DNA of 64,000 nt from Oscillospiraceae bacterium (GTDB lineage Bacteria; Bacillota; Clostridia; Oscillospirales; Ruminococcaceae): positions 26,098 through 90,097 of the forward strand of contig JAQXHC010000024.1 of assembly GCA_029007035.1 (NCBI GenBank). Reading direction: 5' to 3'. Below the pieces are notes generated by a model, which did no database searches, was not told the DNA's origin, and saw only the letters and a list, made by a program, of their open reading frames with translations. This document shows positions 55,386-63,980 of the stretch, in pieces (within the stretch, counting starts at the first letter, position 1; each line of letters starts with the position of its first letter). A program made the position numbers and the translations under genes.

Positions 55386-57769
55386 ACAAATACTTTAAAA
55401 CACTTGAACTTGACAAAATCCTCGCAATGCTTTCCGGGCTTTGTTCCAACGAGGATTCAAAAAAAGCGGCTCTTGAAATTGAGCCTGAAACCGATCTTGA
55501 ACGGGTTAAATATGAGGTTCTAAAAACTTCTCAGGCGCTTTCACTATCGATACAGTTTGGCACACCGCCTTTCACAAATTTTAAGGATATATGCGGAATA
55601 TCGGCGAGAGCTGCATCGGGTGCGGTTATATCTCTCCGGGATTTACTGGATATTGCTGCCATGCTCCGCCAGATCAAGAGCCTTTACGACTGGTACAGCC
55701 ACTGTGATGGTATCGAAACGGAGCTGAGCTATCTTTTCTCTCGGCTTATGCCGAATGACTATCTGCTTGAAAAGCTTGAACGCTCCATACTATCTGAGGA
55801 TGAAATTGCCGATGCTGCAAGTTCTGAGCTTGCAGCAATTCGTCGTAAAATTGCGCGCGCAGGAATGCGTCTGAGGGAAAGTCTCGATAAAATGATGAAA
55901 AATCAGGATATACGAAACTGCCTGCAGGAGAGTAATGTTACAATTCGCGATGGACGGTTTGTTCTGCCCGTTAAGGCTGAGCACCGAGGAAAAATCAGCG
56001 GACTGATCCACGATACTTCTGCGACCGGACAGACAATTTTTATTGAGCCGATGGCAATTGTAGAGGCAAATAATGATATACGCCTCCTCGAAAGCAAAGA
56101 GCAGGAGGAAATTGATAGGATTATCCGGGAACTGTGTCGTGAGTGCGGCGAATATTCCGAGGTTCTGTGCGAAAATTATAAGGTCTGCACAGAGCTGAAT
56201 CTTTATTTCGCAAAGGCAAATCTTGCCGCGAAAATGAACTGCACTCAGCCCGAAATCTCCGACGACGGATTTATTGAGCTGAAAAAGGCGCGGCATCCTT
56301 TGATTGACAAAAATAAGGTTGTGCCAATAAATATCACCCTTGGCGGCAAATATCGTACACTTATTATCACTGGTCCGAATACAGGAGGAAAGACTGTCGC
56401 ACTGAAAACTGTCGGACTTTTCAGCGCAATGACAATGTGCGGACTGCTTATACCGGCGGCTGATGGAAGCCATATTTCGGTATTCGACAAAATTCTTGTC
56501 GATATAGGTGACAGTCAGAGCATCGAGCAGAATCTTTCGACATTCTCGTCTCATACGAACAAGGTTATCGAAATTCTCCGTGAATCCGACAGCCGTTCGC
56601 TCATTCTTCTTGACGAGCTTGGATCCGGTACTGACCCTGTGGAGGGTGCGGCACTTGCGGTTGCAATTATAAAAAAACTTATGGTCAGCGGTGCCGACCT
56701 CATGGTCACGACGCACTATCAGGAACTGAAAGTATTTGCAATTGACAGCCAGAATGTCGAAAATGCGTCCTGTGAGTTCGACATTGAAACCATGAAACCG
56801 ACTTATAGGCTTGTTATTGGTTCTCCAGGCAAATCAAACGCATTTGCGATTTCAGAAAGCCTCGGTATGCCTGCCGACGTCATTGCAGATGCCAAATCAA
56901 TGGTTGACGAGAGTAATACACGTCTTGAGGACGTAATCGGAAAGCTTGAAAATGCACGTACCGAGCTTGAAAAACAGCGTGAAGACATCAATCGTCTTAA
57001 ACTTGAGGCAGAGGAAAATGCCCTGAAAATTCGTACAGAGCGCGAGGCAATTGAAAAATCAAAGGCAGAGGAGCTTGAAAAGGCGAGACAGCGCGCAATG
57101 ACGATAATCGAGTCCACAAAAGCGGAGTCCAACGAACTCCTTGACGAGCTTGAAAAGCTGCGAAAGGAAAAGGATAAAAAAGATTTCAGTGTAAATGTAT
57201 CGGGAATGAAGTCAAAAACGCGTCAGAGCTTCAACAAGATGTATGATACTGCAAATCCTGTTGATAAGCGCGATCCGAACGATGGATACGTACTTCCGAG
57301 AAAGCTGAAAAGGGGAGATACGGTGTATATTCCCGAGCTTGGGCGAAAGGGAATAATTTCAGGCGATCCCGATGGCGGCGAGTTTGTATTCGTCCAGATG
57401 GGCGTAATGAAAACAAAAATGAGCATCTCAAAGCTTCGTCTTGAGGAGTCTGAAAAAATTGTGTACAATTCAGGAAAAAAGAAAGCTCCTAAGATCGGAC
57501 GAGTAGGAGTTAAGGCCGAAAGGCGCGGCAAAATGGAGCTTGATATTCGCGGATGTGCCTGTGACGACGGTATTTATCAGCTTGACGCATTCATAGATAA
57601 CGCTGTTATGTCGAATATTTCGACTGTAACAATAATTCACGGAAAGGGCACAGGGCTTCTCCGGAGCGCAGTGCACCGCCGTCTGAAGTCTCATCCCTCA
57701 GTCAAGAGCTTTCGTCTCGGCGTATTTGGCGAGGGCGAGGACGGAGTAACCATTGCTGAGTTAAAATAA
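55382..57769 (+). CDS. mutS2: MutS2 family ATPase/endonuclease
   Basis: A 795-residue MutS2. It lacks the mismatch-binding domains of MutS and has the ATPase core GPNTGGKTVALKT near 330 and LILLDELGSGTDPVEG near 407, a long coiled coil (about 515-610, rich in Glu, Lys, Arg), a KOW-like linker (KRGDTVYIPELGRKG) and a C-terminal Smr nuclease domain (LDIRGCACDD near 718, IIHGKGTGLL near 748). Known roles are suppression of recombination and splitting of collided ribosomes. Terminator follows. Confidence 0.97.
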   Translation: MNKYFKTLELDKILAMLSGLCSNEDSKKAALEIEPETDLERVKYEVLKTSQALSLSIQFGTPPFTNFKDICGISARAASGAVISLRDLLDIAAMLRQIKSLYDWYSHCDGIETELSYLFSRLMPNDYLLEKLERSILSEDEIADAASSELAAIRRKIARAGMRLRESLDKMMKNQDIRNCLQESNVTIRDGRFVLPVKAEHRGKISGLIHDTSATGQTIFIEPMAIVEANNDIRLLESKEQEEIDRIIRELCRECGEYSEVLCENYKVCTELNLYFAKANLAAKMNCTQPEISDDGFIELKKARHPLIDKNKVVPINITLGGKYRTLIITGPNTGGKTVALKTVGLFSAMTMCGLLIPAADGSHISVFDKILVDIGDSQSIEQNLSTFSSHTNKVIEILRESDSRSLILLDELGSGTDPVEGAALAVAIIKKLMVSGADLMVTTHYQELKVFAIDSQNVENASCEFDIETMKPTYRLVIGSPGKSNAFAISESLGMPADVIADAKSMVDESNTRLEDVIGKLENARTELEKQREDINRLKLEAEENALKIRTEREAIEKSKAEELEKARQRAMTIIESTKAESNELLDELEKLRKEKDKKDFSVNVSGMKSKTRQSFNKMYDTANPVDKRDPNDGYVLPRKLKRGDTVYIPELGRKGIISGDPDGGEFVFVQMGVMKTKMSISKLRLEESEKIVYNSGKKKAPKIGRVGVKAERRGKMELDIRGCACDDGIYQLDAFIDNAVMSNISTVTIIHGKGTGLLRSAVHRRLKSHPSVKSFRLGVFGEGEDGVTIAELK

Positions 57770-57772
57770 AAA

Positions 57773-57818
57773 AATCCTGTTCGGTTTCCGCTTGGATTTA
57801 CCGGACAGGATTATTTTT
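57773..57818. terminator. bidirectional terminator between mutS2 and kdpE
   Basis: AATCCTGTTCGGT pairs with ACCGGACAGGATT (one bulge), followed by ATTTTTTA on the plus strand and by T's on the minus strand. Confidence 0.85.
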
Positions 57819-58519
57819 TATAATCGGTTCATTCTATAGCCAATACCGATATGAGTCTGGATATACTGCTGACCGCTTTCAGAGTCGTTTCCGAGCTTTT
57901 TTCGCAGAGTAGCCATAAAAACTCTCAGAGAGGAAATGTCGCTTTCAAAAGAATTACCCCATATTTCATGCATAATAAAGGTGTGAGTCAGTACTTTACC
58001 TGCATTTTTGGCAAGAACGCAAAGCAGCTTGTATTCATTGGGAGTCAGGTGGATTTCGCCTCCGTTGACGAAAACCGTACCTGCAGCGTAATCGATTTTC
58101 AAACCGCCGTTGATGAACTCTGACGGTTCATTTTTTTCGCCATTCTGAATAAAGCTAAGTCTTCGCTGTGTTACTCTGAGTCTTGCAAGCAGCTCATGAA
58201 CAGAAAATGGCTGAGTGATATAATCATCTGCTCCGGAGTCAAGCGCGTCGATTTTGTCTGTATCTTCGCTGCGTGCGCTGATGACTATAATTGGCGTATT
58301 AGTCCATGTCCTAATCTTCTTTATTACATCGATTCCGTCCATATCCGGTAAACCGAGGTCGAGCAGAATAATATCAGGATTATGGGTTGAAGCCTCAATA
58401 AGTGCAGTTTTTCCGTTGCAGGCTTTAAGATAGCTGTATCCGTGAGTCTCGAGGGTCATTTTTATAAGATTGCTGACAGAACTGTCGTCCTCAACGATCA
58501 GTATATTTGTTTTATTCAT
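57818..58519 (-). CDS. kdpE: KdpE-like response regulator (OmpR family)
   Basis: A 233-residue regulator: receiver domain (1-120) with the acidic pair D11/D12, phosphoacceptor D54 in LLDLGLPDMDG, T/S in VISARSE near 80 and K near 105 replaced in context by TQPFSVHELLARL; then a winged-helix DNA-binding domain (about 130-230) with LTPNEYKLLCVLAKNAGKV. Note Q in TQPF where KPF is usual, so the conserved receiver Lys seems to be Gln. It overlaps the kinase gene by 8 nt. By similarity to KdpE and by context it probably controls K+ uptake. Confidence 0.88.
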   Translation of the reverse strand: MNKTNILIVEDDSSVSNLIKMTLETHGYSYLKACNGKTALIEASTHNPDIILLDLGLPDMDGIDVIKKIRTWTNTPIIVISARSEDTDKIDALDSGADDYITQPFSVHELLARLRVTQRRLSFIQNGEKNEPSEFINGGLKIDYAAGTVFVNGGEIHLTPNEYKLLCVLAKNAGKVLTHTFIMHEIWGNSFESDISSLRVFMATLRKKLGNDSESGQQYIQTHIGIGYRMNRL

Positions 58520-60086
58520 GAATGTTGACCTCCTCTGCCGGAAGTGTAAATCTGAAAACAGCTCCGACGGGCTTATTGTCGTGAACTGAGATTGTACCTC
58601 CGTGAGCTATAACAATTGATTTGCAAAGAGCAAGTCCAAGTCCCATGCTTCGCCTGCTGTCAGCAATTTTTGTCTCTGCGGTATAGAACATATCAAAAAC
58701 TTTCGGCTTTACGCTGTCGGGGATTCCGTAACCGTTATCGCTGATTTCCGTCACGATAAATCCGTCTTCTTTATAGGAATAAATCCTGATTTCGGAGTCT
58801 TCCGGAGTATATTTAATAGCGTTATCGACGATATTCATAACTAACTGTATAATTAAATGTGCATCGATGTTAGCCATGAGGAATTCTTCGGATTGTCCGA
58901 CAATAATCTTATGTTCTTCTGTTTTTCTTCCAAGATGTGAAATTGCTTCAGAAATCACTTCATCTATAAGTTCGGCGTTTTTACGCAGCTTCATTGTTCC
59001 ATCCTCGATGCGTGTAACGGAGAGCAGATTTTCAACGAGGTTAATAAGCCATAGGGAATCGTCATAAATATCCGTATAAAGACGATTTTTCTGTTCAGAA
59101 CTAATATCATTGCCATTTGAAATAAGTATGCCTGCATTGCCTGAAATTGACGTAAGGGGAGTTCTGAGATCATGAGAAATGGAACGTAGGAGATTTGCAC
59201 GGAGCTGCTCATTTTTTGCGAGAATGGCCGCCTGTTCTTTTTCGCGGAGATTCTGCATATTTTCGAGAGCAAGGGCGCATTCACCGAGAATTGAACTGAC
59301 AATGCTTTTTTCAAAATCGTCAAAATCCGAGTTGCCTATAACTATTCCTACTACGCCATACACCTTGTTGTTAATGCTTGCCGGAAGATAAAGGCATTTA
59401 ACATCAGGGAAAATTGCTGTTGAAATACCGCAGCTTTTGTTATTTCTGAATGTCCATTCAGCCGCTTTCCGCTCCTTGTCGGAGATATAGGCCGACATAT
59501 AGGCATATGGAATATTACCGTAAATAATAGGCTCATCAAGTTTTTCCTTTTCTGCACAATAAAAAACGATGTCCATATCTGACAGTTTAAGAAGCTGATT
59601 TGCGGTAACAGAAACGATTCCGCTTACAGAGTCGGCCTGCTGAAGAAGACGGTTAGTGTCGAAAAGAATCTGGGTACGGAAAGCAGTTTCCGCTGAACGG
59701 ACAGAATTTCGCTTGATTTTAACAGCAAGACTGCTTGTAATACAAGCGGCAATCAGCATAACGATAAATGTTATCGGGTAGTCTGAGCCGTATGCCTTAA
59801 AGGTGTAAAACGGCTTGGTAAAAAGGAAATTATAAAGGAATACGCATACGACGGGGGAGGCAAGTCCATACCAGCGTTCGGACATAGTAACGGAAATAAT
59901 CAGAACAGCTAAAATATATACAGTAACGATATTTGCGTCATTAATGTTGAAGTATTCAAAAACGAAGCCTATAGCTGTAGCAAGAGCAATAATCGCAGCA
60001 GATTTGAAAAAATCGGTAATAATTGTTTTCGGAGACGCTTTTCGCGGTGAGCTTTCGGTATTTGTTGCGTTTAAAGGTATATTCAA
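58512..60086 (-). CDS. KdpD-like sensor histidine kinase lacking the N-terminal KdpD/Usp domains
   Basis: A 524-residue membrane kinase. Four transmembrane helices (about 28-46, 51-68, 74-90, 103-122; DUF4118-type) are followed by a GAF-like domain (about 140-280), the dimerisation box ISHDLRTPLTSIS with H305, and the HATPase domain (NIVDNAIKY, DNGYGIPD, GLGLALCK). Full KdpD has ~370 extra N-terminal residues (turgor domain with Walker motifs and a Usp domain), absent here. Start is TTG 60086 with an AGGTGA site. Placed after trkH-trkA, it likely senses K+ or turgor for that system. Confidence 0.9.
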   Translation of the reverse strand: MNIPLNATNTESSPRKASPKTIITDFFKSAAIIALATAIGFVFEYFNINDANIVTVYILAVLIISVTMSERWYGLASPVVCVFLYNFLFTKPFYTFKAYGSDYPITFIVMLIAACITSSLAVKIKRNSVRSAETAFRTQILFDTNRLLQQADSVSGIVSVTANQLLKLSDMDIVFYCAEKEKLDEPIIYGNIPYAYMSAYISDKERKAAEWTFRNNKSCGISTAIFPDVKCLYLPASINNKVYGVVGIVIGNSDFDDFEKSIVSSILGECALALENMQNLREKEQAAILAKNEQLRANLLRSISHDLRTPLTSISGNAGILISNGNDISSEQKNRLYTDIYDDSLWLINLVENLLSVTRIEDGTMKLRKNAELIDEVISEAISHLGRKTEEHKIIVGQSEEFLMANIDAHLIIQLVMNIVDNAIKYTPEDSEIRIYSYKEDGFIVTEISDNGYGIPDSVKPKVFDMFYTAETKIADSRRSMGLGLALCKSIVIAHGGTISVHDNKPVGAVFRFTLPAEEVNIHE

Positions 60087-60105
60087 ATCAGTTCACCTCA
60101 TTATT

Positions 60106-60135
60106 ATTATACCATATTGTCGGATGTATTTTCAA
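60106..60135 (-). promoter_or_regulatory. possible internal promoter of the kdpD-kdpE pair
   Basis: Minus strand: TTGAAA (60130-60135), 18 bp, TATAAT (60106-60111), about 25 bp before the TTG start. It lies inside the 3' end of the LysR-like gene and would allow basal expression of the two-component system apart from trkHA. Confidence 0.6.
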
Positions 60136-60622
60136 TACCCATCTGTGATTTTGAAAGCTCTGTGAGAATACTGCACAGCATATTAGCGGGTTTGCTGCAG
60201 CTGTTTCGCGGAAAAATAACACTGACCTCAGTCTGTTCGTCAGAAAGGCATTTTATTTCGTTTCCTGTAAGCGACAGATTGATTTTGTGATTTGAAAGAC
60301 GAAGCACAGTTGAATCAAGTTCCGGAGGAATCATTTCTGTTTTTTTGATAAATCCGAAGTGGAGCCTGCCTTTTAAAACAAGTTCAGTGATTTCAGCGGA
60401 GCTGCCGCTGTAGAACATAAATTCAAGTCTGGGAAATTCTTTTGAAACAGCTTCAAATTGTGCTGTCAGCGCGTCGGTAAGAAATGGACTTTCAAATGCA
60501 ATATTAATTGTGTTTCGTTCCTTTATTATCAAACGCGAGCGGATTTTGTCGCAGATCAGAGCTGCCCATATGCTGCCCCCCGCCATAAGCGGGATAATAA
60601 GCAGCAATAGATTTTTAACCAT
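60107..60622 (-). CDS. membrane-anchored protein with a LysR substrate-binding-like domain
   Basis: A 171-residue protein. One N-terminal membrane helix (about 3-23, LLLLIIPLMAGGSIWAALI) is followed by a domain whose start (INIAFESPFLTDALTAQFE) and next strands (EFMFYSGSSAEITELVLKG, LHFGFI) match the first half of the LysR-type effector-binding domain. There is no DNA-binding domain, and the second half of the fold seems short. It lies between trkA and kdpD with 13-20 nt gaps, so it may sense a ligand for the K+ system. Function not established. Confidence 0.55.
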   Translation of the reverse strand: MVKNLLLLIIPLMAGGSIWAALICDKIRSRLIIKERNTINIAFESPFLTDALTAQFEAVSKEFPRLEFMFYSGSSAEITELVLKGRLHFGFIKKTEMIPPELDSTVLRLSNHKINLSLTGNEIKCLSDEQTEVSVIFPRNSCSKPANMLCSILTELSKSQMGIENTSDNMV

Positions 60623-60635
60623 TCATATCGCCCCT

Positions 60636-61283
60636 TTAAATTCGGAAGCACTTCTGTATTGCGGAATTTGTTCCGAGCACGAGCATATTGTTATCCTCGG
60701 AAAGCACTGTATCCGGAGAAATATTTGGGTTAAGTACACCATTGATTTTAAGAGCAAGAATGTTTATGCTGTATTTTTTTCGTATATCGAGCATACCGAT
60801 TGTCTTTCCGACCCATCGTTCAGGAACGGTAATTTCAAATATTGAATATTCTCCGTCCAGTTCTATGTAATCAAAGACATGGTTAGAGCTGTATCGTATA
60901 GCTGTCCATGCAGCAAGCTGTTTTTCAGGATAGATGACTTCATCTGCGCCGTTTCTAAGAAGAAATTTCTCATGTACATCGGAGGAAGCACGTGATACAA
61001 CATTTTCCGCACCCAGTTCGCTGAGCAGGGAAGTGGTCTCGAGAGAGCTTTGAAAGTCATCGCCGATTGCGACAATGCACGCATCAAAGTTTCGTATGCC
61101 CAGTGATTTAAGAAAATCATAATTGGTCGAATCGCCGATTTGAGCATTGGTAACAAGGCTCATTGCACTTTGTACCCGTTCTTCGTTCTTGTCAACAGCC
61201 ATAACCTCATGGTCGAGTTCATTGAGTTTTTCAGCGATATGTCTGCCAAAACGTCCAAGACCTATAAGTAAAATCGATTTCAT
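60636..61283 (-). CDS. trkA: Trk/Ktr potassium uptake regulatory subunit
   Basis: A 215-residue single RCK unit: Rossmann domain with LIGLGRFGRHIAEKLNELDH and VMAVDKNEERV at the start (nucleotide site), and a C-terminal RCK-C domain (about 135-215, SIFEITVPERWVGKTIGMLDIRKKY...). This is the KtrA-type size rather than the doubled E. coli TrkA. It forms a ring on the cytosolic side of TrkH/KtrB and gates it with ATP/ADP or c-di-AMP; which ligand is not shown. Located 12 nt after trkH. Confidence 0.93.
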   Translation of the reverse strand: MKSILLIGLGRFGRHIAEKLNELDHEVMAVDKNEERVQSAMSLVTNAQIGDSTNYDFLKSLGIRNFDACIVAIGDDFQSSLETTSLLSELGAENVVSRASSDVHEKFLLRNGADEVIYPEKQLAAWTAIRYSSNHVFDYIELDGEYSIFEITVPERWVGKTIGMLDIRKKYSINILALKINGVLNPNISPDTVLSEDNNMLVLGTNSAIQKCFRI

Positions 61284-61295
61284 ATATAGTCCTCC

Positions 61296-62660
61296 TTAAC
61301 CGACTGTAATCTTTTCCTGCGGAAGCTTTGAAATATTTGTATTATTTCCCGACAGTGCAGCATAAATAACGGTTAGACCGCCGACTCTGCCAAGGAACAT
61401 CAATATAATAAGAATAGAATGTGAAATGATTCCAAGCTCCGGAGTAATTCCGAGAGTGAGTCCGACAGTACCGATTGCCGATGCGGTTTCAAAAATACAT
61501 TCGCCCAGCGGAAGACTCTCAATATTGCTGATTACAATTGCCCCCGAAAGGCACAGAACAATGTACATAAGAAGAATGACAGCGGCATTTTTAATTGTTT
61601 CGTCGGAAATACTTCTTCCGAAGAAGCATGTTTCCTTTTTGCGGCGGAAAACAGAGACTGCCGAGCCGATAAGCACAGCTGCTGTTGTCGTTTTCATACC
61701 GCCTGCTGTTGAACCCGGAGAGCCTCCGATAAGCATCAGAACTATCATTATTGCCATACCTCCGCCGCTGAGCATACTGAGGTTAACGGTATTGAAGCCG
61801 GCAGTTCTCGGTGTAACCGACTGAAAAAATGCGGCTATGATCCGTTCTCTGACAGTCATATCCCACTCCGGACCTGAGAATTCTGTGTAATAATATATTG
61901 TGGGAAGAAGAATAAGCAGTCCGGATGTTAAAAGGATAACCTTGCTCTGCATGCGGTATTTTTTGATTTTAAGCTTGTGGGTTTTAATGTCGTCCCATGT
62001 AAGAAATCCGATACCGCCGATAATAATCAGAAGCACTATAACTACATTTACGGGAATGTTTGACGCGAAAAACGTCAGTGACGAAAATTTCTCCTTTGTA
62101 CCCATTAGGTCGAATCCTGCATTGCAAAATGCGGAAATTGAGTGGAACAAAGAGTACCATATACCCTTAGCTATTCCGAATTCACGGCAGAAAGGAAGGA
62201 ACAACAGAAGAAAACCTATGAGTTCGATGGCAAAAGTTATTTTAATTGCGAACAAAGTAAGCCTTACAATTCCTCCTACTTGAGGAGCAGAAATTGAATC
62301 CTGCATCGCGCTTCGCTGGAACAGTCCTATTTTACGTCCTGAAATCATGGCGAAAGCAGCAGTAATGGTGACGACTCCGAGTCCCCCGATCTGAATGAGT
62401 ATAAGTATGATGACTTGTCCGAACATGGTCCAGTATGTAGCAGTATCCTGTGTGATAAGTCCTGTTACGCAGGTTGCAGAGGTCGCTGTGAACAGTGCAT
62501 CTGCAAACGATGCTGAGCCGTCTTTGTTAGATGCAAACGGAAGCATCAGAAGCAAAGCTCCAACCAGTATAACCGTCATAAATCCCAAGATAATAATTTG
62601 AAATGATGAAAGTCGTTTTGTTGATTTTTTTATTTTTCTCACCCTCTTGTTTTTTCTCAT
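61296..62660 (-). CDS. trkH: TrkH/KtrB-family potassium channel subunit
   Basis: A 454-residue K+ translocating subunit made of four M1-P-M2 repeats. The four filter glycines are visible: TCVTGL near 62, FCNAGFD near 176, TAGFNT near 286 and TVGLTLG near 400. The start needs care: ATG 62660 has no ribosome binding site and lies only ~10 nt after a TATAAT (minus strand, near 62671-62677), so either the mRNA is leaderless or translation starts a little downstream; GTG 62642 follows AAGAGG too closely. First gene of the trkH-trkA-LysR-like-kdpDE unit. Confidence 0.9.
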   Translation of the reverse strand: MRKNKRVRKIKKSTKRLSSFQIIILGFMTVILVGALLLMLPFASNKDGSASFADALFTATSATCVTGLITQDTATYWTMFGQVIILILIQIGGLGVVTITAAFAMISGRKIGLFQRSAMQDSISAPQVGGIVRLTLFAIKITFAIELIGFLLLFLPFCREFGIAKGIWYSLFHSISAFCNAGFDLMGTKEKFSSLTFFASNIPVNVVIVLLIIIGGIGFLTWDDIKTHKLKIKKYRMQSKVILLTSGLLILLPTIYYYTEFSGPEWDMTVRERIIAAFFQSVTPRTAGFNTVNLSMLSGGGMAIMIVLMLIGGSPGSTAGGMKTTTAAVLIGSAVSVFRRKKETCFFGRSISDETIKNAAVILLMYIVLCLSGAIVISNIESLPLGECIFETASAIGTVGLTLGITPELGIISHSILIILMFLGRVGGLTVIYAALSGNNTNISKLPQEKITVG

Positions 62661-62681
62661 ATTAATTATATTATAATCTTC

Positions 62682-62732
62682 ATAAAGATTGCATAAATTA
62701 TTCGGAATCCGTATTAAGATTTCATAAAGATT
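62682..62732 (-). promoter_or_regulatory. candidate KdpE operator: paired 11-bp-spaced repeats
   Basis: Upstream of trkH the nonamer ATAAAGATT occurs at 62682-62690 and 62724-62732, with ATTAAGATT at 62713-62721 and ATAAATTAT at 62693-62701. Thus there are two pairs, each with exactly 11 bp between repeat starts, the spacing OmpR-family dimers use. The -10 box of trkH is next to the proximal pair. Binding by KdpE is inferred. Confidence 0.5.
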
Positions 62733-62826
62733 CTGTAATATGAAGTATAAATGCTGTTTAAGACATTATAATTGTATAATTGACCTTATTCAATACTTAT
62801 GTAATCATTTTTTAATTTTTAATGTG

Positions 62827-62855
62827 TTGACTTTTGGTATGCTTTATTGTATAAT
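62827..62855 (+). promoter_or_regulatory. sigma-A promoter of smpB-ssrA
   Basis: TTGACT (62827-62832), 17 bp, TATAAT (62850-62855), about 35 nt before the smpB ATG. Confidence 0.8.
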
Positions 62856-62890
62856 ATATTAAGACCAAATGAGAATGGAGTGAATTGAGA

Positions 62891-63355
62891 ATGCGTTCCA
62901 AGGGAATAAAAACTATTGCCGATAACCGACAGGTAAGGCATGAATACTTTGTTCTTGAAACCTTTGAAGCAGGCATCGAGCTTGTAGGTACGGAGGTTAA
63001 GTCTATCCGTAACGGAAATGTAAATCTCAAGGACTCATGGTGTTCCATTGATGATGGTCAGTTATACGTGAGAGGTATGCACATATCTCCCTATGAAAAG
63101 GGTAACATTTTCAACCGCGATCCTCTCAGAAAAAGACGTCTGCTCATGCATCGAAGGGAAATAAACAAGCTGTATGGGACGATAAAGCAGGAGAGTCTGA
63201 CTCTTGTTCCACTGAGTCTCTATTTTAAGGACTCAAAGGTAAAAGTCCAACTTGCCCTTTGCAAAGGAAAAAAACTTTATGACAAGCGTGCCGATGCCGC
63301 CAAGCGTGATGCTAAACGCGAGATCGACCGCAATATTAAAATCCGTAATCAATAG
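62891..63355 (+). CDS. smpB: SsrA-binding protein SmpB
   Basis: A 154-residue partner of tmRNA in trans-translation. Typical core: NRQVRHEYFVLETFEAGIELVG-type start, GTEVKSIRNG near 35, LKDSWCSI, and the basic C-terminal tail rich in Lys and Arg that mimics mRNA in the A site. ATG 62891 was chosen (GGAG 10 nt upstream); TTG 62885 is the other option. The G of its TAG stop is the first base of tmRNA, so the protein and its RNA partner abut. Confidence 0.96.
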   Translation: MRSKGIKTIADNRQVRHEYFVLETFEAGIELVGTEVKSIRNGNVNLKDSWCSIDDGQLYVRGMHISPYEKGNIFNRDPLRKRRLLMHRREINKLYGTIKQESLTLVPLSLYFKDSKVKVQLALCKGKKLYDKRADAAKRDAKREIDRNIKIRNQ

Positions 63356-63724
63356 GGGGCGTAAAGGTTTCGACGGGGATTCCAAAACGTGATAAGCGAG
63401 CGGAGCATGGCATAATCTCCTTAAACTGTGCCACGTTTAAATATAAACGCTAGAAATAATATTTCTGTAAGAACTAACAACTTACAGGTAGCAGCTTAAG
63501 TCTGCTTCCGTCCGCCGACAGATTACCACGGCTGTCGCTCGGGCGTCGATTAGTGGTGAACGATTCTTCGGAGTGTCCGTGCCGCTGAATTGTATTCGGA
63601 CTACTTTTTCTTAATGCCCGTTTACCGGCATTTGGTTAAAGGAATTTCTATAGGTAAAATACGCTCGTAGAAAGTTGCGTCAAGGTGTTTTCGGACAGGG
63701 GTTCAATTCCCCTCGCCTCCACCA
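63355..63724 (+). ncRNA. ssrA: transfer-messenger RNA
   Basis: The 5' end GGGGGCGTAAAGGTTTCGACGGGG and the 3' end GGGTTCAATTCCCCTCGCC-TCCACCA are typical. The acceptor stem pairs 63355-63361 with CGCCTCC (63714-63720), and CCA is encoded. The tag frame most likely runs from GCT 63449 to TAA 63497, giving ARNNISVRTNNLQVAA; the VAA end is a proper degradation signal. It rescues stalled ribosomes with SmpB. The resume codon is my reading and could differ. Confidence 0.95.
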
Positions 63725-63759
63725 CTTGAATATGCGTAATCGCAAAGGTTACAAAACTC

Positions 63760-63797
63760 CCGATACTGCGTTATCAGCGTGGTATCGGTTTTTTTCG
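63760..63797 (+). terminator. terminator of ssrA
   Basis: CCGATAC (63760-63766) pairs with GTATCGG (63782-63788) and the inner TGCG/CGTG region extends it, followed by a run of seven T's. Confidence 0.85.
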
Positions 63798-63951
63798 TTG
63801 TATAATTTTTTGTGGGTTCGATACGGAAAATAGCTTTTTGTGATGTATTTATTAATGTAGATTCTACACACTCTTTCTTAAATAAAAATGAGGTAATGAG
63901 GCGGAGGTAATACGATATGTAGAATTATGTTGAAAATTACCCTTTTTAGTA

Positions 63952-63980
63952 TTGTCAGTTATGACAAAATATGCTATAAT
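63952..63980 (+). promoter_or_regulatory. promoter for a gene beyond the right edge
   Basis: TTGTCA (63952-63957), 17 bp, TATAAT (63975-63980). No start codon follows inside the window. The ~150 bp between the tmRNA terminator and this promoter show no gene. Confidence 0.6.

Noticed and set aside
55790..56716. Minus-strand frame (308 codons) inside mutS2
   Set aside because: Antisense to the MutS2 ATPase core, no ribosome binding site or recognisable domain.
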